This document shows positions 44,467 to 55,012 of a stretch of 64,000 bases of DNA, piece by piece. The stretch lies in contig JAESUZ010001071.1 in NCBI GenBank assembly GCA_017311185.1, forward strand, positions 310,001 through 374,000, read 5' to 3'. Positions within the stretch are counted from its first letter, which is position 1. The number at the start of each line of letters is the position of its first letter. A program made the position numbers and the translations under genes. The notes below the pieces were generated by a model that made no database searches, was not told the DNA's origin, and saw only the letters and a list, made by a program, of their open reading frames with translations. The DNA is from Proteles cristata cristata. Taxonomy: Eukaryota > Chordata > Mammalia > Carnivora > Hyaenidae.

Positions 44467-45294
44467 TGGGAATTTATACTGTTAAAGTACATCTTAAAAA
44501 TAATGTTTCATAGTTGGTACAGGAATAGAGGAACTGTGGATAAGGCCTGATATTGTGGGTCCTCAGAGCCACAATCTGCTCTTCAAATATAAAATATAAT
44601 ACTGTCAAAATGATTATGACTCAGGGAAATAATAAGCTATATCTACAATAAATGACCACCATGGAAGGGAAAGGGGAGCTTAATCTATGTAATTTAAACA
44701 TGTGGCCATTTTGACATGCTCAGATGAACTAAACTCATTTTATATTTAGATATTTGCAATCATACAATGCAATTTTCATGACTGTAAAACATTAATTATA
44801 GATCAACAACTCAGTTTGGAAATCATGACCCTATGTCTTAAAACTAAAAAAATGACCCAATGCTGAGGTACATGGAAGACAAGTATTAGGCAATTACAAT
44901 CAATCAATTGTTCTGTGGGGTATAGCTAATTGTCCCCTGCCATCTATGAAAACTATTTAAATCCCAAAGAATTAGGTTGGATTTCATCAACCATATCATG
45001 GTTAAGCACTGCTCCTCTCTTCATAACATGACAATCAGCAGTATGTTAAACATCCTTCTCTCTCAATGTCTTTTGGATTTAGGCTCCCAAACTACCTAGG
45101 CAGTATAAAATCTTTAACCATTTCTTACCACTTTATCTATATAAAAACAAATAATGAAGAAATACACACAAAATGAAACCAAACAAACACACCAATCTCT
45201 CGGCACCACTGGGGTTGGTCACTCAGAATTTGGCATGGAAACTGAGAACTTCTTTTGTTGTATGGTTACTATAATTATCTTTCATGTCTCTTCT
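44467..45294. other. AT-rich unique sequence
   Basis: No repeat family recognised. The plus frame at 45,154-45,441 runs into an L2-like segment and is not supported. Confidence 0.45.
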
Positions 45295-45410
45295 CTCTGG
45301 AATGTAAGCTTGCCTAGGGTACACTGTTGTCTTAACTCAGCCCTATATCCCTATGGCCTGGCACCTAGCAGGGACTTAGAAAGTGTTGCTGAATTAAAGA
45401 ATGATATTTC
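45295..45410 (+). mobile_element. L2-like 3' end, sense
   Basis: CTCTGGAATGTAAGCTTGCC, then CTCAGCCCTATATCCCTATG, GCCTGGCACCTAGCAGGGAC and TTGCTGAATTAAAGAATGA. This is the typical L2 tail order. Confidence 0.75.
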
Positions 45411-46925
45411 TTATTTTTATGTAGCTTTACATTATATGTAAAAGGCCTTTCTCAGTACATCTAGAAGTCCATAACAATAAAAGAATGATGAAGCTATCTG
45501 CCTCATCTCTCGCTGTTGGAAATGTCTCTGACAAACCACCATTTCTGAGAAATAATACAATGATGATAGAAGAGAAACAGGCAATCTCAACTGTATACCA
45601 AAGGGAAGGGCAAGGTCTTTAATAAATTACCTCTCATGTGAAAGATGGTTAGGGGTAGAATTAAGTGAGTTTCCTATAGCCTGGCAGCGGATGTTTAAGC
45701 CAACACAGAGTTATATATTTTATATACTGAGAGTCAGTCGTGGCCCCTGGGAACCATCAACTACTGAATTAAATTTAATCACCTATGTTCATTTATTATG
45801 GATCCCCAAAAGGCTTTTCTCCATGGTTCTGGGCAGCTGTGTTGGTTTCCCTTCAGCTTTTTCCTAACTTTTTAACCTTGTGGCTGTTTTTCTTCTCTCC
45901 AGTTTTATTCATTTCTGCTTAAATGTAACATTTTTTTTCCTAAGAAAGTAATCACAAGCATTTCAAAATGGAAAAATACAGGTACTAGGGAGACAGATTC
46001 TAATTCAAGGTCTTACTTTTCAAAGTGAATTCATATTAAAGAAAAATCCTGGTATCTATCACCATAAAATCTCTGGGCTCAACTTCATTGTTAAAAGCAA
46101 TTCTAAAAAAAAATGACTCATAATGGCTGGAGAATTTGGGAATGTTTAGATACATTCAGACAGTAGCTGAACTACAGCCACTTAACTGTAGGTCATGATT
46201 TTTCATTAACCTCTTAATATACAGCACATTCACCACTGCCCTGCTCCTTCCCCTTATAAAAGAAAGTTACTGTTTAGTGCTCTCTTAAAGATTTCAATAA
46301 GTGAACTAAATTGTTTTCAAATTATTCAAATAATTGTCCTTTACTTTCTTTCAGCTTAGTCCAGTTTGATGTTTTTCACCAATTTATCCATCCAAAGCAA
46401 TTCCATTCCAAAGCCACACACAGGGGTGAAAGGCTTTTGTTCTGGGTCTTAAATATAAATATTGATCACAATAATTTACTCTCATTCAATAAAAGCCGGA
46501 AGTCCTTTTGCAATTCTTGATACAAAGTAAGTAAGGCATAATTCTTGACCTCCAAAAGCATAAATTAGGCTGTGGTAAAATTAATGTGTGGTGATTAATG
46601 TCATGTAATAAATAACCACATGACCAAAGATGAAAGTTACTCCAACTGCCTGGAGCATTGGGCAAGATAACCAACTCTGAGCAGGCTGCATAGTTTGGCT
46701 CTGAACAACAGTTAATTACAACCCACTGAACAGAAAAATGAGTTTGTACATCATTGTTGTGTATCTGTTTGTGAGAAGGGTAGAGAAAGTTTGGGTAGAG
46801 CACAGGGTCATGGTTTGTTTAGTTCTGTTTTGTTTTTTGTGTGTGTGATGAACCAGTCTGAATTTCATATATATACGGCAATGTTGAAATACATTTTGTG
46901 TTTAAGAAATCTTAAGTAGTCTCAT
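45411..46925. other. Unique sequence, no gene seen
   Basis: Frames at 46,311-46,520 plus and 46,486-46,803 minus have no domain. Confidence 0.45.
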
Positions 46926-47262
46926 AATATTGGAAGTGAAAGGCCATTTTTCATTTTCTTCAAGAAATACCCAAGAGTTACCATACAGCTTTAATTACTA
47001 CTGCTTTGTAATATAACTTGAAATCTGGAATTGTGATACCTCCAGGTTTGTTTTCTGTTTTCAAGACTGCTTTGTCTATTCAAGGTCTTTTGCGGTTCCA
47101 CACAAATTTTAGGATGGTTTGTCCTAATTCTGTGAAAAATGTTGTTGTTTTTTAATAGGGATTGTATTTAATCTATAGACTGCTTTGAACAGTATAGAAG
47201 ATGGGGATTAAAGAGTACATTAACTATAATTAAAAAATAAAATAATAAAAATAATAACCAAG
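46926..47262 (+). mobile_element. LINE-1 fragment, probable 5'-inverted copy
   Basis: Antisense L1 ORF2 text runs from about 46,950 to 47,190 (TTTGTAATATAACTTGAAAT, GTGATACCTCCAGGTTTG, CTGCTTTGTCTATTC). GATGGGGATTAAAGAGTACA and ATTAACTATAATTAAAAAAT then look like sense L1 3' UTR with an A-rich tail. Opposed halves suggest twin priming, but no TSD was found. Confidence 0.65.
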
Positions 47263-47423
47263 AGGCAAGAAAGCGACACCATAAAAATTTAAATTACGAA
47301 GAAAGCATGCTCCAATTTTAAAAGAATTTGAGGCATCTAGAAAGTGTTATATCAGGTCTGTTTCACAAAATATATCTAGTTAAGAAGATGGAAAGAGAAA
47401 CCATTTAGAAGTGTGCCTCAATT

Positions 47424-47454
47424 GTGTTCGCTTCGGCAGCACATATACTAGAAG
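47424..47454 (+). pseudogene. U6 snRNA 5' fragment (3'-truncated)
   Basis: GTGTTCGCTTCGGCAGCACA followed by TATACTA matches the first 27 bases of U6 snRNA with one change (C to T at base 4). Similarity then fades within a few bases. The catalytic ACAGAGA region and the 3' half are missing, so it cannot be functional. No upstream PSE/TATA of a real U6 gene is seen. Confidence 0.88.
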
Positions 47455-47975
47455 TTTGCCTGAGTAAAAATGATAGCAGTAGGAGAAATATATATATTCC
47501 ACCTGAATCACTATAAAATTTATTTTTAACTTAATAGCAGCTCAAGATTATCAATATTACAAGCAAGTTAAATCTACATTTATGGAACAATGTGCAGCGC
47601 TAAATGTATATACATTTTAAAAAGCAGCATGCATTTATGAACCTCACCCTAGATACAAAACGAGGCAAAATACTTGTTACTTGGAACATCAGTAAACCAA
47701 GATTCCAAATATTGGAACTGAGAAAGTCATGTAACTTCTAGAGATTATTTATAAGTATATAATCCAAAATGCATAGTTAGTAAAAGAAATGCCAAAAACG
47801 TGTATATATAATGATCCAACTATCATATATTTCTATACTCTACAAGTTTTTAGTATATACAGGAAATCTGGAGAGTCACTATGTAAAAATATTATTGTTA
47901 TTGTCTTTGGGAGATAAGGTGTATGGTAGTCATTAAGTTCTTCTAGGTTTTCAATAGTTATGCAATTTCAAACAT
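47455..47975. other. AT-rich unique sequence
   Basis: No repeat family or credible frame recognised. Confidence 0.45.
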
Positions 47976-47977
47976 CA

Positions 47978-48165
47978 TGGAAGGGAAGGAAAGAAGAAGT
48001 GAGGGAAGAGGGGAGGAAAGCAGGTAGTAAGGGATTAAAAGAAAGAAGGAAAGAAAGAACGAAGGGAGGAAGGAAGGAAAATAGGAAGGGAGGAAAGGAA
48101 GCAGCACAGAAGGAAAGCAGGGGGGAAGGCAGGTCGGGAGGAGGGAAGAGAGCAGCTGCTGAGTT
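47978..48165. repeat. GGAA-rich purine tract
   Basis: About 190 bases of GGAA/GAAG-type imperfect repeats. The 71-codon Lys/Glu/Arg/Gly-rich plus frame over it is an artefact of the tract. Able in principle to form a triplex and to bind ETS-type factors. Confidence 0.9.
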
Positions 48166-49784
48166 TGTGAAGTAGAGGATAAAAATCGTCTCAGTATGTT
48201 TATATTTAGTAACTTCTATAATATTTTTGCCATTGAAATAAGTTTTAATAGCTTTTTTTTTTTTTTTAAGAAGAAGGCAGTTAAAAGGGTGAATAATTTC
48301 ATGATTTCTCTAACTAGAAATCGAGGAGATTGGGGAGGAAAAATGAACTGCACAAGAACGCCACAAGTGGCAGGAACACTTGTTGAATGTACAAACCTAA
48401 GCTTTGGTGAATATCTGGACCATGTTTCAAGACCTTGGACTGCGAGTATGAATTATTGGCCTGCTCTTGTTGTGCAATGCAGTTTATCTTTTTGTCACTC
48501 TTGCCAATTAATTGCTTCTATTTCTGTGGAAGGAGCTTTAGAGATTAAAAATAAAGGAATTTTTTTCAGCAGGTCATCCCTCAGCTCCACACACTTCTGT
48601 GCATGTAGACCATACCCACTGCTCTACATGTCCTGATATTGTGGTCTGCCATGTTTGGACCTTCCTGTCTGTGGCACTGTGGAATAGAAAGATCCCAGTA
48701 CATGCAAACTGGAAACAAAGAAACATGTATCCCAGGAAAGACATAATTCTGTTTAACAGTTCTGCTAACTAATTCTCAATGTTAAATCTTACTAGAGAGA
48801 ACTGGGGTTCACATGATACTCCCAAATTCACCAACAAGAAAAAAACAGAAAGGGTCTATTCATCCAAATATTCCAATTAATTTTTCCAATGCATTTTTTA
48901 TCATTTGTTATCACCCAAAGGATGAAATTCAACACGTAAAATATGTGTTTTCGTAAGAGATGAATCAGCTTCTAATGCCAAATTCAATGAACTCAGCTGC
49001 TGAATTCACATCCTATTATTATAAAAGGGGGAAAATAAATGAAGCCCCAAATTTCAGCTATTTTTCTCAGAAGCTTCAAGCTGGAAATTAAGGGTAAGTT
49101 ATTGGAGTGCTTAGGAACCAAATTGATATTTGGAAAATAGAACTCACATAATGATTTTTCCATCCGGTTTATTTATTCTGAATCCAATAGTCATTAATAC
49201 ACTTTAAACTCCAGGGAACCAAAGGAACCAATGTGGAGTTACTTTATTATCTCATCTATAGGGACTATATGACTTTAGAAAAAACTTTGATTACAGAAAA
49301 AAGTGGCTTTACCCCTTCATTGCCTACTAAATAATGTATTTATTTTGGAAAACATTTCTACCTCCTCTAATACAGAAATACTGCAAGCAACACAGAGCTC
49401 TGGAAATTATATGAACTATTCACTTGCAATGTCTTTGACTTTTCTCCAGAAAGAAAAAATCATTATCCAAGCCATTACTAACAAAACCGTCAGATAACAA
49501 GAGGCTTTGATAAGAGGAGATGATGGAGCTATATAAGTGATTAACAACACTAATACTTATGTGTTGTAAGCTAATTCATGGTCTAATGCAAGAGTGGGAT
49601 ACAAGGAGTTTGGCCTAAAAGTTTGTGTATAGATCACAGCTTGCTAAAAACAGAACTCAGTAAGTAAGTCTACTTCAAAGAAAATAAACAACTGATGAAT
49701 CCCTTCCATTTGACACTTGGAACATCTGTCTTGTTATCACCTTCTCAGAAAGGGTATACAAGAGCATACAAAGCAAAGAAGAGA
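48166..49784. other. Unique sequence, no gene proven
   Basis: The 146-codon plus frame at 48,196-48,636 begins across a T tract. The part at 48,300-48,636 is GC-richer and gives a Cys/Ser-rich peptide with no family I recognise. I found no convincing splice sites for it. Confidence 0.35.
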
Positions 49785-49930
49785 GCAAGAAACCAGGAGT
49801 TAGGGGACATGAGTTCCAATTCTGTCTGTGTCCTATGCTGAATGACCCAAAGCAAGTTTTTATCACCTCTAGACTGGAGTTTCCACCTCAGTGACATGTG
49901 GGATAACTATTATATTGTAATCTCTACTGT
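49785..49930 (+). mobile_element. MIR-like fragment, sense
   Basis: GGGGACATGAGTTCCAATTC, GACCCAAAGCAAGTTTTTAT and CTAGACTGGAGTTTCCACC follow the MIR core order ('ccttgggcaagt ... ctcagtttcc'). Confidence 0.65.
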
Positions 49931-50314
49931 CCTGGCATTCCTAAAAATCCCATCTTCTATGAACAAAAAAAGCAAATATGAAGCCCTAGAACCATACCAT
50001 TTGGTGAAATACAAGTGACTAAGGTGCTAGAGATGCATTATGTTTCTACTCAAGAGCTACTGTCCTGCTTTGCTCTTAAAGAGGGCACTAATAGTCAAAA
50101 GATAGACTAATATAGGGTTGGGCTTATAAAGTTACATTCGAATTGGTCATCATGAGATGAAAAATGTTCCAAACAGGTAATATTACTACAATTCGTGGGT
50201 GACTCTAAACAATTGTTTGATACTAGTCAAAGGATGTTTACATTTTTAGAGGAATTAGTTTTAAAAAAATACAGCTGTTTTCTTGATAAGAAATATATAT
50301 GTATGTACTTGTAT
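49931..50314. other. Unique sequence
   Basis: No repeat family or credible frame recognised. Confidence 0.4.
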
Positions 50315-50572
50315 AAAGAAATGTTTATAAGTGGGTGACTGGGTGGCTCAGTTGGTTAAGCATCTGACTTTGGCTCAGGTCATGATCTCACGGATTGTGG
50401 GTTAAATCTCTGCTTTGGGCTCTATGCGGACAGCTCAGAGCCTGGAGTCTGCTTCAAATTCCGTCTCTCTCTCTCTCTCTCTGTCCCTCTCCTGTTCTCT
50501 CACTGTCTCTCTTTCTCTCTCTCAAATGTAAATAAACATTTTTAAAAAATTAAAGAAGAAATGTTTAGAAGA
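50315..50572 (+). mobile_element. SINEC, sense, with TSDs
   Basis: The element is at about 50,332-50,555. The TSD AAGAAATGTTTA(T/G)AAG has one mismatch. Head TGGGTGACTGGGTGGCTCAG is changed at the first bases. CT body and CTCAAATGTAAATAAACATT tail. Confidence 0.94.
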
Positions 50573-50683
50573 TATTTTGTTTCATTATACGTACATTGTG
50601 CAGAACACAAAATAATTTTGTTTCTCCAAAGAAAGCGGGGGGAGCCAAGAAAATAGTACCATTTTTTTACAATAAAAAATATT

Positions 50684-50898
50684 GGGGCATCTGGGTGGCT
50701 CAGTCAGTTAACCACCTGACTCTTGATTTTGGCTCAGGTCATGATCTCATGGTTCCTTAGTTGGAAATCTGCATCAGGCTCTACACTGACAGGGTTAAAG
50801 CCTGCTTGAGATTTTCTCTCTCTCACTCTCTGCCCCTCTACATCTCATGCCCCTGTTCTCTCTCTCTCTCAAAATAAGTAAACAAACATTAAAAAATA
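50684..50898 (+). mobile_element. SINEC, sense, older
   Basis: Head GGGGCATCTGGGTGGCTCAG. The B box is lost (TTAGTTGGAAATCTGC). CT body and CTCAAAATAAGTAAACAAAC tail. Only about 110 bp from the previous SINE. Confidence 0.92.
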
Positions 50899-50984
50899 GA
50901 CCTCTAAAATATATATTGGGCAAAATCAGCTGGGGTCTATAATACTAATGTTAGTAAACACAATGGCAATAATGGCAATAACAA

Positions 50985-51150
50985 TATCTAACACGAGTGC
51001 CACATACCAGGCACCATGATAACACTTTCATGGAAATATTTTATTAAGTCTCCCCAATAATTCTATAAAATAGATATCACTACACAATTTTACAGGTCAG
51101 GAAACTTGATAATAGTCAATAAGTAAGTAAATGGCAGAATGGGCCAGAAT
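50985..51150 (-). mobile_element. MIR-like fragment, antisense
   Basis: GTGCCACATACCAGGCACCA, then TTTTACAGGTCAGGAAACTTG and AAGTAAGTAAATGGCAGAAT, the antisense MIR order ('gatgaggaaactgaggc ... agtggcagagc'). Confidence 0.75.
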
Positions 51151-51344
51151 GAATACATTGTTTTTCTCACAATGGTATCTAGAAGCTATAACAAAGAGTT
51201 TCTTTGGCCATATTTAATCTGGCTCTATCTACAGGGCAAATACAAAACTCAGGAAAGTGTTCTTCCTTTGGGTATTTTACTGTCCTCCTTGTTAGATGTG
51301 ATCATTATGTATCAGGTTTCAGGCGTTTGCTCACTTTATTTTAT

Positions 51345-51853
51345 GAAGATATAATAAAGTACACAACCATCTGTACAATTTGATTAATTTGTACAAAATG
51401 TACCCATGCAGATAAACTTAAATAATTTCCACCCAGGTTGAGATGTAGAACATTACCAGCAGCCCAGCAACCTGCCTCATTCCCCTTCATAGGCATTACC
51501 CAGCTACAGGAAAATAACCACTACTGCAACTGTAGATTAATTTTCCTTTTTTATAGCAATATATATTGACATTATCAGGATGTACTCTTTTGTGAGTGAC
51601 CCCCTTCAGTTATCATCATGTGTGTGTGTGATTCATCTAGGTTTTTGCAAATTCGAGTTGTTTGTTGTTTTGATTAATGCATAGTGTGCCACGGCCTAAC
51701 TGTACCATGGTTTATTTATCCCATCTGCTGATGATGAACATTTGAAGATTCTAGCCCAATTTAAGCTACTGTGAGCAATGCTGCTATATGCACTCTTTTC
51801 CATTTCTTTTGATCCACAAATGTGGATATATTGATACACACACAAACACACAG

Positions 51854-51890
<37 letters not shown>

Positions 51891-52471
51891 TAAGCTAGCA
51901 TCACTATTCATGTGTGTAGACAGAATGTTAGGATACATGTGTTATTTTAGGAGATTCTGCATACAAACATTGTGCAAGGTGTTTGTAACAATATTGCCAT
52001 TAGTATAATTAGCAGTTGCTCAACATCTACTCATCATGTGGTATTGTGTTGTTGTTTTTTTTAAATTTCAGCCATTACTGTGAATAAAGGTGATATCTCA
52101 TTGATCACACTGGGATTTTAATTTAATGAAGAATGATTTTTCAAACTTTACACACGTTAATGAATCATTCTAATATATTCTTTGGTGAATTGCCCATTTT
52201 TATTATGTTTTCTTCCATGAAAGTGTTTGTCCTTTACTTATTGCTTTGCTGGGATTTCTTTATATATTCCAGATATAAGGCTTTCATCAGAACTATGTAT
52301 TGCAAACATCTTCTCTTCATGGTGTCTTTTGATCAAATGGAATTCTGAATCCTAATGACATTCATTTTCTTAACTATTGTTCTGTTTAAGAAAAATTTAC
52401 CTATGCCAAGTTATGAGAATATTCTCCTAACCTACCTTCTGAAAGCCTTATGGTTTTCACTATTAAATGTT
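51345..52471 (-). mobile_element. Old LINE-1 3' part, antisense
   Basis: Antisense 3' UTR-like text (CATCTGTACAATTTGATTAA, CATTACCAGCAGCCCAGC) passes into antisense ORF2 3' sequence (TTATTGCTTTGCTGGGATTT, ATGTATTGCAAACATCTTCT, TCATTTTCTTAACTATTGTT). Stops on all frames. L1ME-like age by divergence; subfamily not assigned. Confidence 0.75.
51855..51888. repeat. (AC)n microsatellite, 34 bp
   Basis: A pure AC run of about 17 units within the old L1. Confidence 0.97.
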
Positions 52472-52472
52472 A

Positions 52473-52728
52473 AGTGAATACCTATTTCTTTTTTTTTTTT
52501 AATGTTTTTATTTATTTCTAGGAGAGAGAGAGAGAGAGACAGCGTGAGCAGGGGAGGGTCAGAGAGAGAGGGAGTCACAGACTGAAACAGGCTCCAGGCT
52601 CTGAGCTGGCAGCCAGCACAGAGCCCGACGCGGGGCTGGTACCCACGAACCGCGAGATCATGACCTAAGCTAAAGTCGGACGCTTAACCGACTAAGCCAC
52701 CCAGGTGCCCCAGTGAATACGTATTTCT
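52473..52728 (-). mobile_element. Young SINEC, antisense, with TSDs
   Basis: The element is at 52,490-52,711. The TSD AGTGAATAC(C/G)TATTTCT has one mismatch. Young subfamily body. The reverse B box is changed (GGGGCTGGTACCC), which would weaken Pol III transcription. Confidence 0.96.
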
Positions 52729-52808
52729 AACGTACATAAATATCTGCATAAAAGATCATTTTGTCCTATTTTGAGTCATAAACCCCTTAAGACTCTGAGG
52801 AAAACTAT

Positions 52809-53055
52809 AAAACCTTACCATAATCTTGGTTTTTAATGTTTTATTTATTTCTGAGAGAGAGAGAGAGAGCGCAGGGGAGGGTCATAGAAAGAGGGAGACA
52901 CAGAATCTGAAACAGGCTCCAGGCTCTGAGCTAGCTGTCAGCATGGAGCCCGATGCTGGGCTCGAACGTGCGAACTGTGAGATCATGACCTGAGCCAAAG
53001 TCAGACGCTTAACCGACTGAGCCACCCAAGTGCCCCAAAACCTTACCATAATCTT
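52809..53055 (-). mobile_element. SINEC, antisense, perfect TSDs
   Basis: The element is at 52,828-53,036. The 19-bp TSD AAAACCTTACCATAATCTT is perfect. The body has ACACAGAATCTGAAACAGG and a reverse B-box region GGGCTCGAACGTG with a disrupted end. Confidence 0.96.
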
Positions 53056-53349
53056 TAGGAAAAGTGTGGGAGGAGGCTTTACAAGTCACCTTCACTATGA
53101 TGACAAATTTATCTCCTGGACTTAATCCTCTGACTCTGTTTTAAGTCTGTAAATGTAGGAAGCCTAGAGTCCAAAAATGTGCTAAAATAGCAAACTAACA
53201 AAGAAAAAAGTGATTGGATCCTTCAATGGGAACAGGAAATAACGTTCAGAAAAGAAAGGTGGTGGCCTTTAACCAAAAAAATAGCAAGTTCCATTAAGCC
53301 ATTCCACCAGATTAGCAACAGTTTCTTGCAGTAGATGAAAGCTTCAGTA
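53056..53349. other. Unique sequence
   Basis: No repeat family or credible frame recognised. Confidence 0.4.
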
Positions 53350-53595
53350 AAAGAAAAAGAAAGTGAGGGCACCTGGGTGGCTCAGATGGTTAACTGGCTA
53401 ACTCTAGATTTTGGCTCATGTGGTGATCTCATGGTTCGTGAGTTCAAGCCCCATGACGGACTCTGTGCTGGTAGCATGGAGCCTGCTTGGGATCCTCTCT
53501 CTTTCCCTCCTCTTTCTCTGCCCAATCCCATTTGGGTGCTCTCTCTCTCTCTTTCTCTCAAAAATAAACAAACATTAAAAAAAGAGAAAGAAAAT
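53350..53595 (+). mobile_element. SINEC, sense, with TSDs
   Basis: The element is at about 53,367-53,579. AAAAGAAAAAGAAAGT and AAAAGAGAAAGAAAAT flank it (two mismatches). Head GGGCACCTGGGTGGCTCAG. The body carries a shift to GCCCAATCCCATTTGGGTGC, which is unusual among the copies here. Confidence 0.93.
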
Positions 53596-54535
53596 ACTTG
53601 TTTATGACTTTGGCAAGATACACAAGAACTTAGTAGGTTACAGCAGCACCAGAAAGCCCAGATCCTGGCCTATAGTAGCAAAGACCCTCGGACTATTGTT
53701 GGGAAACATGGAACATGCCACTAGAAATGGCATGGATGTATGTAACAAAAAGTTTTAAGAACTATTTAAGAGGTTTACAAATTGAAGTGCTATCCAAAGA
53801 ATCAAAAATAATGAAAAATAAGAGAGAAGACTAGAATATTTGAATAAATCTCGCAGCATAAATTGAGCAGTTTTTAGCAACTTCAAGGGAACACTTAATA
53901 AAAAAAATACAGGGTTTTCAGGGATGTTTGAATGAAACATTAAGTACAATATTTGCCTAAATTAAAACTTCTTGCTGGCCTGGCACAATAGCCATTGTTA
54001 TAATTATTTCTCCATATATAATGACCTTAGGAGACTGCTTACTTATATCCGACCATGCTCTCTTTAAGGAGAGAAAGCAAAAGAAAGTGTAGAAAGAAGG
54101 AAACAATGCAGAAGGCATGAGAGTTTCAACTCATGACACATTTTATAACACAAGAGAGTTAAAGTATTTGAGACGGTGAATGTTTACCTTACTACTCCAC
54201 ACATGCATACACTGTCAGACACAGCAGATTAAGTTCAATCACTGTGGCATTCATGTGTTCCCTCCACATTTATTCCAGTAGAATGAAGTTACCAAGGTAG
54301 AATCCTTCAAAATCAGATAATTAGAGGACATACAGAATATAAAAGTAACAGTATCTTCCTGATACTTTTGAGTGACTAAACTTATATAGACTCCAGAAGA
54401 AGGTATTAAAGTAATTATGCAAGAAAATTGTGGGGATTTGGGGATATATGTTCACAGGAATGAGATCTGTAATGATGTGGAAAAGATGAACTCAGAAGTT
54501 AGTCAATTAACTCACCAGTAGGATAGTGCAGCTCA
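53596..54535. other. Unique sequence, no gene seen
   Basis: The minus frame at 53,755-53,949 is hydrophobic and has no family. Confidence 0.45.
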
Positions 54536-54715
54536 AGCGATATGAGCTCAAGAGACAAATAGGTCTGTTTGGATAATAGCTTACTCAATGATTAGTCTCT
54601 CAGGTATAGTTTTCTCGTATGTAAAATCATTATAAGAAATGCCTACAATGCAGGACTGTTTTGTGAACCATGAATACGTAAAATGCCTTAAGAGTAGTCA
54701 AAGGATGAAAGCTAT
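54536..54715 (+). mobile_element. MIR-like fragment, sense
   Basis: CTCAGGTATAGTTTTCTCGT, TGTAAAATCATTATAAGAAATGCC and GTAAAATGCCTTAAGAG follow the MIR core-to-tail order. Diverged. Confidence 0.6.
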
Positions 54716-54809
54716 CATTAAGACTGATCCCATCCTTCTAATTTCATAGGAGTCTTTTGCAGTTAGTTATTAAATGGGGAGAGAGCCTTGAAATCCCTTT
54801 TCCTGGGGA

Positions 54810-55012
54810 GAAATAAATAGGGGGCACCTGGGTGGCTCAGCTGCTTGAGTGTATGACTCTTGGTTTCAGTTCAGGTCATGATCTCACAGCTCTTGAGTTC
54901 AAGCCCCACATCAGGCTCTGTGCCAACAGCACGGAGCCTGCACAGGATTCTCTCTCTCTGCCCTCCCCCATTCCCAAATAAATAAATACTTTAAAAAAAG
55001 AAATAAAATAGG
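54810..55012 (+). mobile_element. SINEC, sense, with TSDs
   Basis: The element is at about 54,821-54,998. AGAAATAAATAGG and AGAAATAAAATAGG flank it. The CT body is short, so the copy is about 180 bases rather than about 215. Head GGGGCACCTGGGTGGCTCAG. Confidence 0.94.

Noticed and set aside
47960..48175. Lys/Glu/Arg-rich 71-codon frame, nuclear-protein-like
   Set aside because: A product of the GGAA purine tract.
48196..48636. 146-codon plus frame
   Set aside because: Starts across a T tract, has no domain and no splice evidence. A chance frame is more likely.
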